The notes: a model not told the origin generated them from the letters alone. Positions 7,758 through 15,362 are shown, counted from the stretch's first letter. The stretch is 21,917 nucleotides of DNA from Candidatus Thorarchaeota archaeon (GCA_016839345.1 JAEOUL010000209.1:1-21917), one strand, 5' to 3'. A program made the numbers and translations.

Positions 7758-8357
7758 ATGGAGAATAATCTCCTGCAAGAAGCAAAAGCACTCTACAAGG
7801 ACCGGATCAGGATTGTACTTTCAGCTCTAATTATCGTTTTTTCGATTGTATTCTTCTTATACTACACATCCGGCTTAGCTGGACTTGGTCTTATCGGTTT
7901 TCAAGAACCGGGTGTGAGTCTGGGTCTTCAAGTCGTCGCATCCTTCAATAATATTGGTTTAATTATTGCAGTTGGTTTACTCGTTTTAGTATTCAAATTC
8001 TGGTCATGGGCATTCCTGCCTGGTCCTGCATCGCTTTACACCTCATCGGTATTGAGAGGCATTCTTGGTTCTAGAGCTATAGTGAAACAAAGTATTGGAA
8101 AGCGATTCAAAGTCACGCTGGAGAATGGTCTGTCGTTCATAGTCAGCTGTCAAATCAAAGAGAATAGTACAGACGAATGGTTCTCGTACAGACTTGTTTC
8201 CTCGGAAATTCAGCATAGTGAACTTAGAGATATTGCTCTGCGTCATGGTTTCACAGCAAAGAACAACAAATTGGTAGCTAGTGTAAGTCACGATGAACTC
8301 CACCACCGAACACTTCTTCTCACAAAAGCAATGATGATTGCATCACCAAGTATCTAA
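7758..8357 (+). CDS. Membrane protein with two helices and a C-terminal soluble domain
   Basis: 199 residues. A basic amphipathic start (QEAKALYKDRIRI) leads to helix 1 (about 19-36, VLSALIIVFSIVFFLYY), an extracytoplasmic loop of about 25 residues, and helix 2 (about 65-85, NNIGLIIAVGLLVLVF). Residues 100-199 form a soluble domain rich in beta strands (KRFKVTLENGLSFIVSC, WFSYRLVSSEI), probably cytosolic. I recognise no family. The start codon directly abuts the stop of the winged-helix gene, so expression is coupled, suggesting a membrane sensor paired with a DNA-binding partner. That is inference from layout only. Both genes point away from the divergent secreted-protein operon. Confidence 0.68.
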   Translation: MENNLLQEAKALYKDRIRIVLSALIIVFSIVFFLYYTSGLAGLGLIGFQEPGVSLGLQVVASFNNIGLIIAVGLLVLVFKFWSWAFLPGPASLYTSSVLRGILGSRAIVKQSIGKRFKVTLENGLSFIVSCQIKENSTDEWFSYRLVSSEIQHSELRDIALRHGFTAKNNKLVASVSHDELHHRTLLLTKAMMIASPSI

Positions 8358-8395
8358 ACTGTCTTTCCTCATTTTGACTACAATCAGAAAACCCA

Positions 8396-8417
8396 TTTTA
8401 ACATAGTAGAATTTTAT
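8396..8417 (+). promoter_or_regulatory. Putative TATA region for the Roadblock-like gene
   Basis: Two AT-rich candidates, TTTTAACATA (8396-8405) and ATTTTATT (8410-8417), lie 18-35 bases before the possible ATG codons 8432 and 8438. No ribosome site is visible, so a leaderless or very short-leader transcript is likely. Which box is used cannot be told. Confidence 0.35.
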
Positions 8418-8431
8418 TCATTGAGCAAGCA

Positions 8432-8824
8432 ATGGTAATGAGAATCAAACGAACTATAGACATCGCAATGAGCAACTATACGGAGATTAAGGGATTCAGT
8501 GTCTTCTCCTATGAGGGAAATGTTGCATATGCAAGTGATAACATGGACATTGCAAATGAGATTGGATCAATCATTCAAGCATGGAATGGACATCAACCAA
8601 ATTTCATACTAAAGAATATCTCTTTCATCACAGCGTTAAGGACTGAACATGGATTCGTCGCGATTAATCCAGATGGTGCAGTGAGTCTAATATGTGGGAC
8701 AAACAAAGGAGTATGGTTTGTAGCAGTCTTCGCACCAATGAATGTTGACAAAGAAGGGATTTTGAAAGAATGCATTCAGGCTGCAAAGAATCTAGAAGTG
8801 TCTGTGTCGATTTTTGACGTTTAA
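8432..8824 (+). CDS. Roadblock/LC7-like domain protein
   Basis: 130 residues matching the small Roadblock/LC7 (longin-related) alpha-beta fold: strand pair IKGFSVFSYEGNVAYAS (19-35), a helix with IGSIIQAW (44-51), then strands FILKNISFIT and GFVAINPDGAVSLICGT (74-90), VWFVAVFAP (94-102) and a C-terminal amphipathic helix (EGILKECIQAAKNLE). Such proteins bind small Ras-like GTPases (MglB, Ragulator and dynein light-chain relatives) and are abundant in Asgard archaea. No GTPase gene lies in this window, so it is an orphan. Starts at 8432, 8438 or 8468 are all possible; the fold begins after residue 15, so the function is unaffected. Its stop abuts the stop of the convergent gene with no spacer. 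The family call rests on pattern and size, with no single diagnostic residue. Confidence 0.6.
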   Translation: MVMRIKRTIDIAMSNYTEIKGFSVFSYEGNVAYASDNMDIANEIGSIIQAWNGHQPNFILKNISFITALRTEHGFVAINPDGAVSLICGTNKGVWFVAVFAPMNVDKEGILKECIQAAKNLEVSVSIFDV

Positions 8825-9268
8825 TCACTCAGGATCGAGAATGGGTTTTTGTTCAGCGATGATTCTACCAATGAAGGCCATAATAGCTCCAATCCATCCA
8901 AGAGACTGTTGTAGCTGTTCAATCATACCCATTACGAATGTTCCAGTTGATGCCATTTGAACAAGTATCATGAGTAACCCGACAACACCCACAATGATTC
9001 CTGCCAGTATCACATATCTTCCAAAGCGAACTCTTTCAGTAGTGAGAATAATACCTCCCAGTATTATTACTAATCCTCCCAAGGCCGCCCATGTAGCGAG
9101 TCCTTTCATGAAATTCTCAAATGTTGTGAAAAATTCCAATCCAAAGAAGTATTGAAGAATCTCAGAAAGCTCACCAATCACTCCAATTGCTCCACTAGCT
9201 CCAGAGAGAATCATTAGGACACCCCCTCCGACACATAAAAGGAAGGAGTTCTTGTTATGAAAGGACAT
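8825..9268 (-). CDS. Small four-helix membrane protein
   Basis: 147 residues if started at ATG 9266-9268. Four hydrophobic segments are evident: SFLLCVGGGVLMILSG, then WAALGGLVIILGGIIL, YVILAGIIVGVVGLLMILV and IGAIMAFIGRII, with glycine-rich helix faces. The frame also has an earlier ATG (9302-9304), but a TATA-like TTTAAAA at 9295-9301 overlaps that earlier start, which would place the transcript start close to 9268; I therefore prefer the second. No family is recognised. The gene converges on the Roadblock-like gene with zero spacing between stop codons. Function unknown. Confidence 0.65.
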   Translation of the reverse strand: MSFHNKNSFLLCVGGGVLMILSGASGAIGVIGELSEILQYFFGLEFFTTFENFMKGLATWAALGGLVIILGGIILTTERVRFGRYVILAGIIVGVVGLLMILVQMASTGTFVMGMIEQLQQSLGWIGAIMAFIGRIIAEQKPILDPE

Positions 9269-9294
9269 ATTGGTTGCCTTCGATTTTATTGCTG

Positions 9295-9301
9295 TTTTAA
9301 A
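9295..9301 (-). promoter_or_regulatory. TATA-like box deciding the start of the four-helix membrane protein
   Basis: TTTAAAA on the minus strand, about 30 bases before ATG 9266-9268. Used here as evidence for the shorter reading frame and a leaderless or near-leaderless transcript. Confidence 0.4.
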
Positions 9302-9463
9302 CATAGCTTCTTTGTATTCCGGATTGTCATGTCAAAGAGAAAATCGTTATCAATTTATCTTCTTGTTAAAATCGTTCAACTTGAATTTTGATTTGTTATT
9401 TTCCTGTAGTTCAAGAGTGAAGATTCATCTTGGAAAGGAGTGATAAAGACCGGTGGCTTCCTA

Positions 9464-9535
9464 ATGTTTACAGATGGAGTCATCGTTATCTTATTCATCC
9501 TCTCGTTTTTATTTTTCAAGTACAGCTTCCATTAA
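9464..9535 (+). CDS. Possible 23-residue single-helix peptide
   Basis: A tiny frame from ATG 9464 to TAA 9533-9535 encoding an almost wholly hydrophobic peptide (GVIVILFILSFLFF core) with a basic/aromatic end (KYSFH). GGTGG lies 7 bases before the ATG, a plausible archaeal ribosome site. It stands about 30 bases ahead of a frameshifted small membrane gene and may be translated with it, or may be chance. Nothing else supports it. The rest of 9305-9566 holds no other frame I can support. Confidence 0.25.
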   Translation: MFTDGVIVILFILSFLFFKYSFH

Positions 9536-9566
9536 CTGCATTGGATCTATAGCCTTAAGCATAGTT

Positions 9567-9751
9567 ATGTTGAAGGGAATATTTAGTAATCGAACAGCTT
9601 TGCGATTCTAGCTGGAGCCTTAACTCTTATGGGTGGGTTTGGAGTAATATTCACTCCCCTAAGTATAGGAACACTGTTTGGACTGATTCTATCAGGTGTC
9701 TGGCAAATAGTCGTCGGATTAAAACTCTACAAACTAAGTGGAAATGGCTAG
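9567..9751 (+). pseudogene. Small two-helix membrane protein broken by a one-base deletion
   Basis: From ATG 9567 the frame reads MLKGIFSNRTA and then hits TAG within a few codons. The +1-related frame continues from AILAGALTLMGG to TAG 9749-9751 and encodes two helices with a basic tail (GLKLYKLSGNG). Adding one T to the TTT run at 9599-9601 joins both parts into a seamless 61-residue protein with Phe at the junction. This is typical of small archaeal membrane proteins. Either the gene is a recent pseudogene or the homopolymer is miscounted in the assembly. The final TAG lies in a CTAG whose other strand supplies the stop of the convergent E2-like gene. Function unknown. Confidence 0.55.
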
Positions 9752-10545
9752 GAAAACTCAAGACCGTGACTCTCTTCTAAGAGTTCAACTAGTCTAGCTA
9801 CAAAACGTGTAGCGGGAGCACCATCTACAACGTCATGATCGAGTGTCACAGTTAGTGCTAGATACTCTCTCTTTTCGACTTGAGAATCAACAAGTCTTGG
9901 TTTCTCTGATATACCACCTACTGCTATGTTTAGAGCATGTAGACCAAGAGGAATTGCCCATCCACCAGATCGTGCAAACCTGCCTATTGAGGTCAAAGCA
10001 ACTGTTCCCATTTTCTCTTTGATGAACATTGGGTTCTTACGTACCTTACGCCAGAAAAGAAGGTCTCTCAAAAATTTGGGTGCAGACAGAAGGACTCTGA
10101 TACCTCGATTCTCCTCAGCTTCAGTGTAATCCTCCTCCTTCTTCATCTGGGCATCACGGATCTCACGACTGATTTCCATGACCGTCTTATTATTTACAGA
10201 TTTCAAAATGTAATTGACTGGATAGGGATGACCCTCGATTACAGTTTCAATAAGTATGTTGATGTTTACGTCATCAAATATCACAAAGTGCTTTCCAATC
10301 ATAAGTGCGTGAACTTGTTTGTTTTCTCCAACAGCTTTCCCAACACATGCAGCAATCCAACCTGTGAAGGAAATCGATTCACCTGTCGTTTCTTTGTATG
10401 ATTGTAACTTCCTGCGTGCATCAGTCACGTCTGCTTCAAAAAGTCCAAGCATTCTATGTTTTCTTAGAGCATAATCTAAGCTTTCGATGATCAACTTACG
10501 GGATTTGGGAACCAGTTCTTTACGATATCCTAGACCTGTGCTCAT
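9748..10545 (-). CDS. Stand-alone 2-oxoacid dehydrogenase E2-type acyltransferase catalytic domain
   Basis: 265 residues corresponding to the catalytic (chloramphenicol-acetyltransferase-like) domain of dihydrolipoamide acyltransferases. The C-terminal active-site motif HxxxDG is present as HDVVDG (His237, Asp241, Gly242) after LALTVTLD, and the typical MGTVALTSIGRF and GLHALNIAVGG strands precede it. The N terminus goes straight into the domain (YRKELVPKSRKLIIESL) with no lipoyl domain and no peripheral-subunit-binding domain. No E1 or E3 gene is adjacent. It may work as a CoA-dependent acyltransferase on a separate lipoylated or other carrier, or have a new role. ATG 10543-10545 gives the full domain; no strong ribosome site is visible. 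The gene is flanked by about 100 bases of empty sequence upstream and shares stop bases with the broken membrane gene. Confidence 0.82.
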   Translation of the reverse strand: MSTGLGYRKELVPKSRKLIIESLDYALRKHRMLGLFEADVTDARRKLQSYKETTGESISFTGWIAACVGKAVGENKQVHALMIGKHFVIFDDVNINILIETVIEGHPYPVNYILKSVNNKTVMEISREIRDAQMKKEEDYTEAEENRGIRVLLSAPKFLRDLLFWRKVRKNPMFIKEKMGTVALTSIGRFARSGGWAIPLGLHALNIAVGGISEKPRLVDSQVEKREYLALTVTLDHDVVDGAPATRFVARLVELLEESHGLEFS

Positions 10546-10653
10546 TTGAAGACACTCTCAGAAGCTTAAGCTTTGGGTCTGCTGATGAAGATTTTGATTT
10601 CGACGTGTCTTAGTTATTGTTACCATTTCCAAATTATTTTGCCAGTATGAATG

Positions 10654-11070
10654 TTATACATCTGTATCAAATATCCAATCATCAGAAGGCCAACGCACAA
10701 TTACTAACGCAATAATTGTTACAACTGAAATCACTGGACCAAGAAACCAATACTCTGGTACAGGTTCAAGTCCTGTCCAAAACAGGATGTATGCAATAAG
10801 AGACACTAGTGATGCAAGGATATCAATTAGTCTCCATTGTTCTCGCATCATGAACAGTGCAATACCGGCAGTGACAAACAATAGTACAGTCAAACCCCAT
10901 AATATGGTGCCAAGTATTTGGACTATCCCTGCGTCTAAGATGCCTGTCAACAGCCATGATGTCCCATTCCATCCTACTCCAGGTTCAGGTGGATTCTCAA
11001 TATAGAACATGAATATCGATGAGATCAGCCCATGAACAACCAGTAGAAGAGCAATTATCTTATGTTTCAT
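10654..11070 (-). CDS. Four-helix membrane protein coupled to a flavodoxin-like gene
   Basis: 138 residues from ATG 11068-11070; the open frame reaches further up, but that part is the other-frame shadow of the flavodoxin-like gene. GAAGGTCAGATG lies directly upstream, and the flavodoxin-like gene's TGA ends one base before this ATG, so expression is coupled. Four hydrophobic segments are visible: IIALLLVVHGLISSIFMFYI, ILGTILWGLTVLLFVTAGIALF, LIDILASLVSLIAYILFW and PVISVVTIIALVIVRW, with a first external loop rich in Pro/Gly/Trp (NPPEPGVGWNG). No family recognised. A membrane partner for the flavoprotein is possible. Confidence 0.68.
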   Translation of the reverse strand: MKHKIIALLLVVHGLISSIFMFYIENPPEPGVGWNGTSWLLTGILDAGIVQILGTILWGLTVLLFVTAGIALFMMREQWRLIDILASLVSLIAYILFWTGLEPVPEYWFLGPVISVVTIIALVIVRWPSDDWIFDTDV

Positions 11071-11071
11071 T

Positions 11072-11629
11072 TCATCTGACCTTCTCAGCCAAATCCTTGG
11101 CCCAAGTTCGAATTTCATCCCAATCGCGAGTATCGTACACTCCAGGTTCAACTTCAGGAATCCCAACTTCTTCAATCTTCATTTTGAATGGTCCCATAGT
11201 CTTCTTGAATACAAAGCCCATCTTGTTATAGTCCCAGACACCGCCAAACATTCCAAGAGAAATAGGATTAATTGAGTACTTCTCCGCCTTCTCTACAAGA
11301 TACTTCTGCCAGCTTTCCTCAATTTCTCCAGTCTGGCCATCGTATTCTAGAATCGCCTTAGCACCAGATGAAACAAAAATCGCAGTCTTTCTTTCTCCAA
11401 GGTCTTTCTGGAACTTGTTAAGGAACTTCTCTGATTCCTTGCACCATTTAAACATCTGCAAACCCGCTGCGATGATGACTAACTCATATTCAGAGATGTC
11501 TTTCACCTTCTCCTTCTTTGTATTGACAACCCGAACATCAAAACCCTCATCACGAAGAACTTTGGCAATCTCTTCAGAGGTAGATGCTGTTGCTCCATAA
11601 CGAGTACAATAGGCAATTAGTATCTTCAA
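11072..11629 (-). CDS. Flavodoxin-domain protein, HemG-like
   Basis: 185 residues from TTG 11627-11629, chosen because GAGG lies 7 bases upstream and the flavodoxin fold starts right there (KILIAYCTRYGATAST). The longer open frame would overlap the divergent hydrolase. The first loop, CTRYGATASTSEEI, is the FMN phosphate-binding loop; strand VVNTKKEKV, then YELVIIAAGLQMFKW and KTAIFVSSGA follow the family order. The end, VYDTRDWDEIRTWAKDLAEK, resembles the YTDWEQVANFAREIA end of E. coli HemG, the menaquinone-linked protoporphyrinogen oxidase, so it belongs to the HemG-like branch of flavodoxins. Without heme genes nearby I would not call it protoporphyrinogen oxidase; a general electron-transfer or quinone-reducing role is equally possible. 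Cotranscribed with a four-helix membrane protein. Confidence 0.8.
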   Translation of the reverse strand: MKILIAYCTRYGATASTSEEIAKVLRDEGFDVRVVNTKKEKVKDISEYELVIIAAGLQMFKWCKESEKFLNKFQKDLGERKTAIFVSSGAKAILEYDGQTGEIEESWQKYLVEKAEKYSINPISLGMFGGVWDYNKMGFVFKKTMGPFKMKIEEVGIPEVEPGVYDTRDWDEIRTWAKDLAEKVR

Positions 11630-11722
11630 ACAGGTTTCCTCAGAGATTCCGAACCCAAACCAACTATTAAATGGCCAGATTTTTGAATATCTCTGCAGAC
11701 TAGAAACGATGAGAAGATTGTA

Positions 11723-12460
11723 ATGACAGTGAACTATGAAGAATCTGGAGATCTTGAAAAGAAAACGATAATCTTTGTTCATGGTGCAGGCGGTTCATCC
11801 GCCACTTGGTTCATGCAGTTGAGAGGTCTCTCAGAAATTTATCATATAGTTGCGATTGAATTGAATGGTCATGGTAAATCTCCAGATAGAGCTGAGGAGG
11901 ATACACTTCGTTCATATTTGCATGATATTCATGAGGTTGTGACAAAATTTGACAAACCGATTCTTGCTGGTCACAGTATGGGTGGAGCTCTTTCACAAAT
12001 CTATGTACTCAACCATCCGGAAAATCTCAGTGGAATCATTTTAGTTAGTACTGGAGCAAAACTTCGAGTTTCACCGGTTGTTTTTGATCTTCTAGAGAAT
12101 GACTTTGAGGGATATGTAGAGGCAGTTGGTAGTTTCATGTTTCATGAAAATACCTCAAATGATATGATTGAAGCATCCAAGCACGAAGTGCGCAAATGCC
12201 CCCCGCACATTATTGTTAGAGATTTCGAGTTGTGTGATAAATTCGATATAATGGATTCTGTATCAAAAATCAAAGTTCCAACTCTTATTCTTGTTGGAAA
12301 CCAAGATGTAATGACTCCAGTCAAGTATTCAACATATCTTCAAGACAAGATCGAGGGGTCTCTTTTGCATGTGATTGAATCAGCAGGTCATAGCGTGATG
12401 TTAGAACAATCAAGCATATTCAACAAGTATATTGAAGAGTGGGCGAAAAACCTCTCTTAG
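11723..12460 (+). CDS. Alpha/beta hydrolase
   Basis: 245 residues with a full alpha/beta-hydrolase set: oxyanion HGAGG (20-24), nucleophile elbow GHSMGG with Ser85, acid Asp195 in VGNQDVMTP, and His223 in ESAGHSVMLEQ. A cap region lies about 115-170 (VFDLLENDFEGYVEAVGSFMF). Size and motifs fit small esterase/lipase or lactonase-type enzymes, and substrate cannot be read from sequence. ATG 11723 is taken as start; no clear ribosome site is present, and an AT-rich stretch around 11679-11690 may hold the promoter shared with the divergent flavodoxin unit. The stop overlaps the stop of the convergent NTF2-like gene by three bases. No signal peptide, so cytosolic. Confidence 0.87.
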   Translation: MTVNYEESGDLEKKTIIFVHGAGGSSATWFMQLRGLSEIYHIVAIELNGHGKSPDRAEEDTLRSYLHDIHEVVTKFDKPILAGHSMGGALSQIYVLNHPENLSGIILVSTGAKLRVSPVVFDLLENDFEGYVEAVGSFMFHENTSNDMIEASKHEVRKCPPHIIVRDFELCDKFDIMDSVSKIKVPTLILVGNQDVMTPVKYSTYLQDKIEGSLLHVIESAGHSVMLEQSSIFNKYIEEWAKNLS

Positions 12461-12864
12461 AGTTTAATATGACGTTGTTTCCGTTGTTTCTCTACAGCAG
12501 CAACTAGTCTAGTCCTATCAAAATAGACCTCATTTCGGATAATTTTTCCACCCTCAATCTCAACAATGTCTAATCCAATCTCATCGATTATCTCTTGAGA
12601 TACTGGTATTGTGCATTTCCATTTCACAATTGCACCAGTGTCTATTGGAAAGACCTCTATTGGTTCCCATGACCAATCATGGTATACAGCAAGCAGTCGT
12701 TCAAAGTATTTCCCAATCTCTTTATGACCCTTGAGACCTTCTCTGTTTGCAGGATCTATGTAGAGAGCTTCTTCGTGATAAAACGTCAGGAGCTTCTTTG
12801 GATTATTTCCTGTCCACGCAGCTAACCATCTCTGACAGAATTCTAGGAGTTCGTCCTTATTCAT
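12457..12864 (-). CDS. NTF2-like (SnoaL-type) protein
   Basis: 135 residues from ATG 12862-12864; a GTG three codons earlier is possible, but GTGAT there looks more like the ribosome site. The pattern is that of the NTF2/SnoaL cone fold: an N-terminal helix (LLEFCQRWLAAWTGNNPKKLLTFY), a HEEALYIDPANREGLKGHKEIGKYF segment, then strands IVKWKCTIPV, LDIVEIEGGKIIRNEVYFD. This is the usual SnoaL order, with ExDGGKI-type turn reading EIEGGKI. Members are enzymes (isomerase, hydratase, limonene epoxide hydrolase-like) or binding proteins; no active-site assignment is safe here. Convergent with and overlapping the stop of the hydrolase gene. Function unknown. Confidence 0.75.
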   Translation of the reverse strand: MNKDELLEFCQRWLAAWTGNNPKKLLTFYHEEALYIDPANREGLKGHKEIGKYFERLLAVYHDWSWEPIEVFPIDTGAIVKWKCTIPVSQEIIDEIGLDIVEIEGGKIIRNEVYFDRTRLVAAVEKQRKQRHIKL

Positions 12865-12950
12865 TATTATCACATTGGAATGCAGGTTTCATGAACCCTT
12901 TCAGTCTTCCCTTCTCTTATTTATTGCCCATCTATTTCGACTTCCCTCAT

Positions 12951-12960
12951 TGTTAAATAG
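12951..12960 (+). promoter_or_regulatory. Putative TATA box for the MFS gene
   Basis: TGTTAAATAG about 55 bases before ATG 13013. It would give a leader of about 30 bases that contains the AGGAG at 12999-13003, 9 bases before the start codon. Confidence 0.45.
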
Positions 12961-13012
12961 AGGCTTTTGTCACTGGTTCTGGTCTATCAAGACAAATCAG
13001 GAGTAGAAACAA

Positions 13013-14425
13013 ATGGGAGAGGCCATTGAAGAAATCCCAACTGATAGGAAAGAACGATTTGGTTGGTATATGTTCGATTTAGCTAATACCAGCTTCACTG
13101 TTCTAATTGTAACCGCCTTGTTTCCCCTTTACTTCAGAGTGCTAGTGTGGAACGAAACTCTTGGAGATGCAATGTGGGGATACGCAGGTAGTATAACGAT
13201 GTTAATTATAGCAGTGACCGCACCAGTTCTAGGTGCGATTGCTGACTTTGGAGGAACCAAAAAGAAGTTTCTAATATTTTATTCATCGGTCTGCATTGCA
13301 CTTACAGCATTCATGGTATTCCTTCCAGGTCTCACTCAATCGCAAATTGATCTCATACCCGACCCTAGACCCCCCAGTCCGATACCAGGATTTGATTTTG
13401 CACCAATTCTAGGTCTAGATATTTGGGTATGGGCTTGGATAATCTTCATCATAGCAAATGTTGGTTTTCAAGGAGCACTGCCCTTCTACAATGCTTGGCT
13501 TCCTGAGATTAGCACTGAGGAGAATATTGGTCGTATTGGAGGTTATGGTTATGCTGCTGGATATGTTGGCGCTATGGCAACCATCATTAGTGCACTTGTT
13601 GTACTTCTAGCGGATATGGCCTACACGATTGCATTCTTCCTAAGTGCAGTTTTCTTCTTGGTATTTGCGATTCCCAGCATCGCTTTTCTCAAAAACAGAC
13701 CCCCCAGGGTGTTTCCCGGGGAGGAGGGTCAATCTCTAATTAGGTTAGGATATCGAAGGATAAGCAATACTCTCAAGAATATTCGAAAGTACAGGGGATT
13801 AACACTCTTTCTTGTTGAATACTTCCTCTTCAGTGATGCAATCACTACCGTAATCTACTATGCAGCGATTTTCGGTCAGGCAGTCTATGCTTTTAGTACA
13901 ACCATGATACTCATCTTCTTTGCAGTAACTCAACTTACAGCTATACCTGGTGCGTTCATCTTTGGAGTAGTTGCAGATAGAATTGGAACAAGGAAGACCT
14001 TGATCATCACTCTGTTCATCTGGGTCGTGGCATTGTCACTTGCCTACCTCTTTGTAGCATATGGAGCTCTCGTATGGTGGACTGTTGGTATGATTGCTGG
14101 TGTGGGAATGGGATCATCCCAGAGTACTGCACGTAGCATGTATGGTCAGTTCATCCCAGAGGAAAAGAAATCGGAGATGTATGGTTTCTATGCGCTAACT
14201 GGAAAATTTGCAGCAATTCTAGGACCATTTGTCTACGCTTCTATTCTACTCATTGTAAATCCTACACAGAACCCAGCTCTGGTTGCTCAGGCACATCTGA
14301 CAGCAATGCTCGTCATACTGCTATTCTTTGTAGTGTCAATCCTTCTCCTCTTGAAAGTGCGGCAGCCTGTGAAAGGTGAGGCAAAGGTCTACCTTGAAGA
14401 TGACCAACCAGCAACGTTTGCATAG
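13013..14425 (+). CDS. MFS transporter, UMF1/Atg22-like
   Basis: 470 residues with about 12 hydrophobic helices. The opening FGWYMFDLANTSFTVLIVTALFP is close to the WALYDWANSAFxxxxxTxxFPxYF signature of the UMF1/Atg22 branch of the major facilitator superfamily, which in yeast exports amino acids from the vacuole. MFS loop motifs appear as ADFGGTKKK near residue 80 and ADRIGTRKT in the second half, and a GxGxGSSQSTARSMYGQFIPEEKKSEMYGF segment also fits this branch. Atg22-like bacterial and archaeal members have unknown cargo. AGGAG lies 9 bases before the ATG, a TATA-like box lies further upstream, and a strong hairpin terminator follows the stop, so this is a single-gene transcription unit. 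Confidence 0.86.
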   Translation: MGEAIEEIPTDRKERFGWYMFDLANTSFTVLIVTALFPLYFRVLVWNETLGDAMWGYAGSITMLIIAVTAPVLGAIADFGGTKKKFLIFYSSVCIALTAFMVFLPGLTQSQIDLIPDPRPPSPIPGFDFAPILGLDIWVWAWIIFIIANVGFQGALPFYNAWLPEISTEENIGRIGGYGYAAGYVGAMATIISALVVLLADMAYTIAFFLSAVFFLVFAIPSIAFLKNRPPRVFPGEEGQSLIRLGYRRISNTLKNIRKYRGLTLFLVEYFLFSDAITTVIYYAAIFGQAVYAFSTTMILIFFAVTQLTAIPGAFIFGVVADRIGTRKTLIITLFIWVVALSLAYLFVAYGALVWWTVGMIAGVGMGSSQSTARSMYGQFIPEEKKSEMYGFYALTGKFAAILGPFVYASILLIVNPTQNPALVAQAHLTAMLVILLFFVVSILLLLKVRQPVKGEAKVYLEDDQPATFA

Positions 14426-14445
14426 GTTCATTTGAGAACAGAGTT

Positions 14446-14492
14446 CCCTCCTTGGATTATCCGAGGGGGGGTTCTCCTCTTTCCTCTTTTTT
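14446..14492 (+). terminator. Strong hairpin terminator after the MFS gene
   Basis: CCCTCCTTGGA (14446-14456) pairs over 11 positions (two G-T pairs) with TCCGAGGGGGG (14460-14470), loop TTA, followed by a pyrimidine tract ending in TTTTTT (14487-14492). Begins 21 bases after the MFS stop. Confidence 0.8.
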
Positions 14493-14575
14493 CAATAAGG
14501 AAGGAAAGGACTTGAATCGCTTAAACTGAATGTAGACTCACTCAGCGGCTAGTATAGATTGCTTTTCAAATCCAC

Positions 14576-15025
14576 TTATGATTTGCTTGCCATATCCAAT
14601 GTGATTCGTACCGCCTCTTCGACGAATTTTGGACAAAGCTTACGGAAGGCTCCTGATTTAATTGCTTCATCCCGAGCTTCTGTATCAGTCATATTGATTC
14701 CAGTCAATTGACTACAAATAACAGTGTCAAATTTCTTCTTGAATTTGTAACTGAATTTCGCTGCAGAAGCATAGGTTTCTTCCTTGTGTTTCTTGGCATC
14801 CTTGATTTTTCGACTGTTGAGTACACCTAAAGCTACAACTGCTCCAGAAACCGCTCCACACACATCACCTTGAAGACCCACTCCGCCCCCCAAACCCGCC
14901 ACAGATGCAGTCCCCTCATCATAATACCTATCATACTTCTCAAGAATCGCTTTTAGTACTGATTGTGCACAATTATAATCACCCTCGAAATATCTTAGAG
15001 CTTCAGAAATAACCTTGTCAGTCAA
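14576..15025 (-). CDS. C_GCAxxG_C_C family protein
   Basis: 149 residues of the C_GCAxxG_C_C family (putative redox-active, Pfam PF09719). The four family cysteines are present: Cys19 in GDYNCAQSVL, Cys56 in LQGDVCGAVSGA (the central glycine-rich motif, here CGAVSG), Cys104 in TVICSQLTG and Cys131 in RKLCPKF. GLGGGVGLQG before Cys56 is also typical. The start is TTG 15023-15025, well supported by GGTGA seven bases upstream; no ATG occurs before the conserved region. Family members often sit near redox or transport genes, but no such partner is adjacent here. Biochemical role unknown. Confidence 0.88.
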   Translation of the reverse strand: MTDKVISEALRYFEGDYNCAQSVLKAILEKYDRYYDEGTASVAGLGGGVGLQGDVCGAVSGAVVALGVLNSRKIKDAKKHKEETYASAAKFSYKFKKKFDTVICSQLTGINMTDTEARDEAIKSGAFRKLCPKFVEEAVRITLDMASKS

Positions 15026-15362
15026 TATGATTTCACCAATTTAGCTTGATGAGAAAAACAGACATATCAGTCCTCCGACTTGTATGCATTCATGGTCTGA
15101 TAGATAGTTCGTTTCTAATGCTAATATCTAATTGAGGAATAACGAAAGAATACCCGAAAACAATGAAGCTGAAAGAAAGACGGAATTACTTAGAAGGTTT
15201 GCATTGATTCATTTAGTTACAATTAATGTAGATCAACCTCGATAATGCTGAAGTGGGTTTATTGACAATGATTCTCTTGGAAGCTCCTTCAAGAGGAACA
15301 TGAAATTGTTGTAGCTTCTAGAAGACTAGCTCGACTTACAGAGTATGAGTAACAACAAACGT
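15026..15362. other. Gene-free stretch with a possible coding remnant
   Basis: No supported gene in 337 bases. On the plus strand, a short frame near 15271-15352 ends in a protein-like run (LQEEHEIVVASRRL...EYE then TAA) but opens just after a stop and has no start codon. It may be the decayed end of a lost gene, or chance. AT-rich stretches near 15120-15135 and 15215-15230 could include promoter elements for the TTG-started gene but I cannot assign one. Confidence 0.3.

Noticed and set aside
11630..11782. 51-residue N-terminal extension of the flavodoxin-like frame
   Set aside because: It overlaps the divergent hydrolase gene, and the fold begins exactly at the TTG with a good ribosome site.
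15271..15352. Protein-like run on the plus strand (LQEEHEIVVASRRL)
   Set aside because: No start codon, opens just after a stop, only about 27 codons; kept as a possible remnant, not called a gene.
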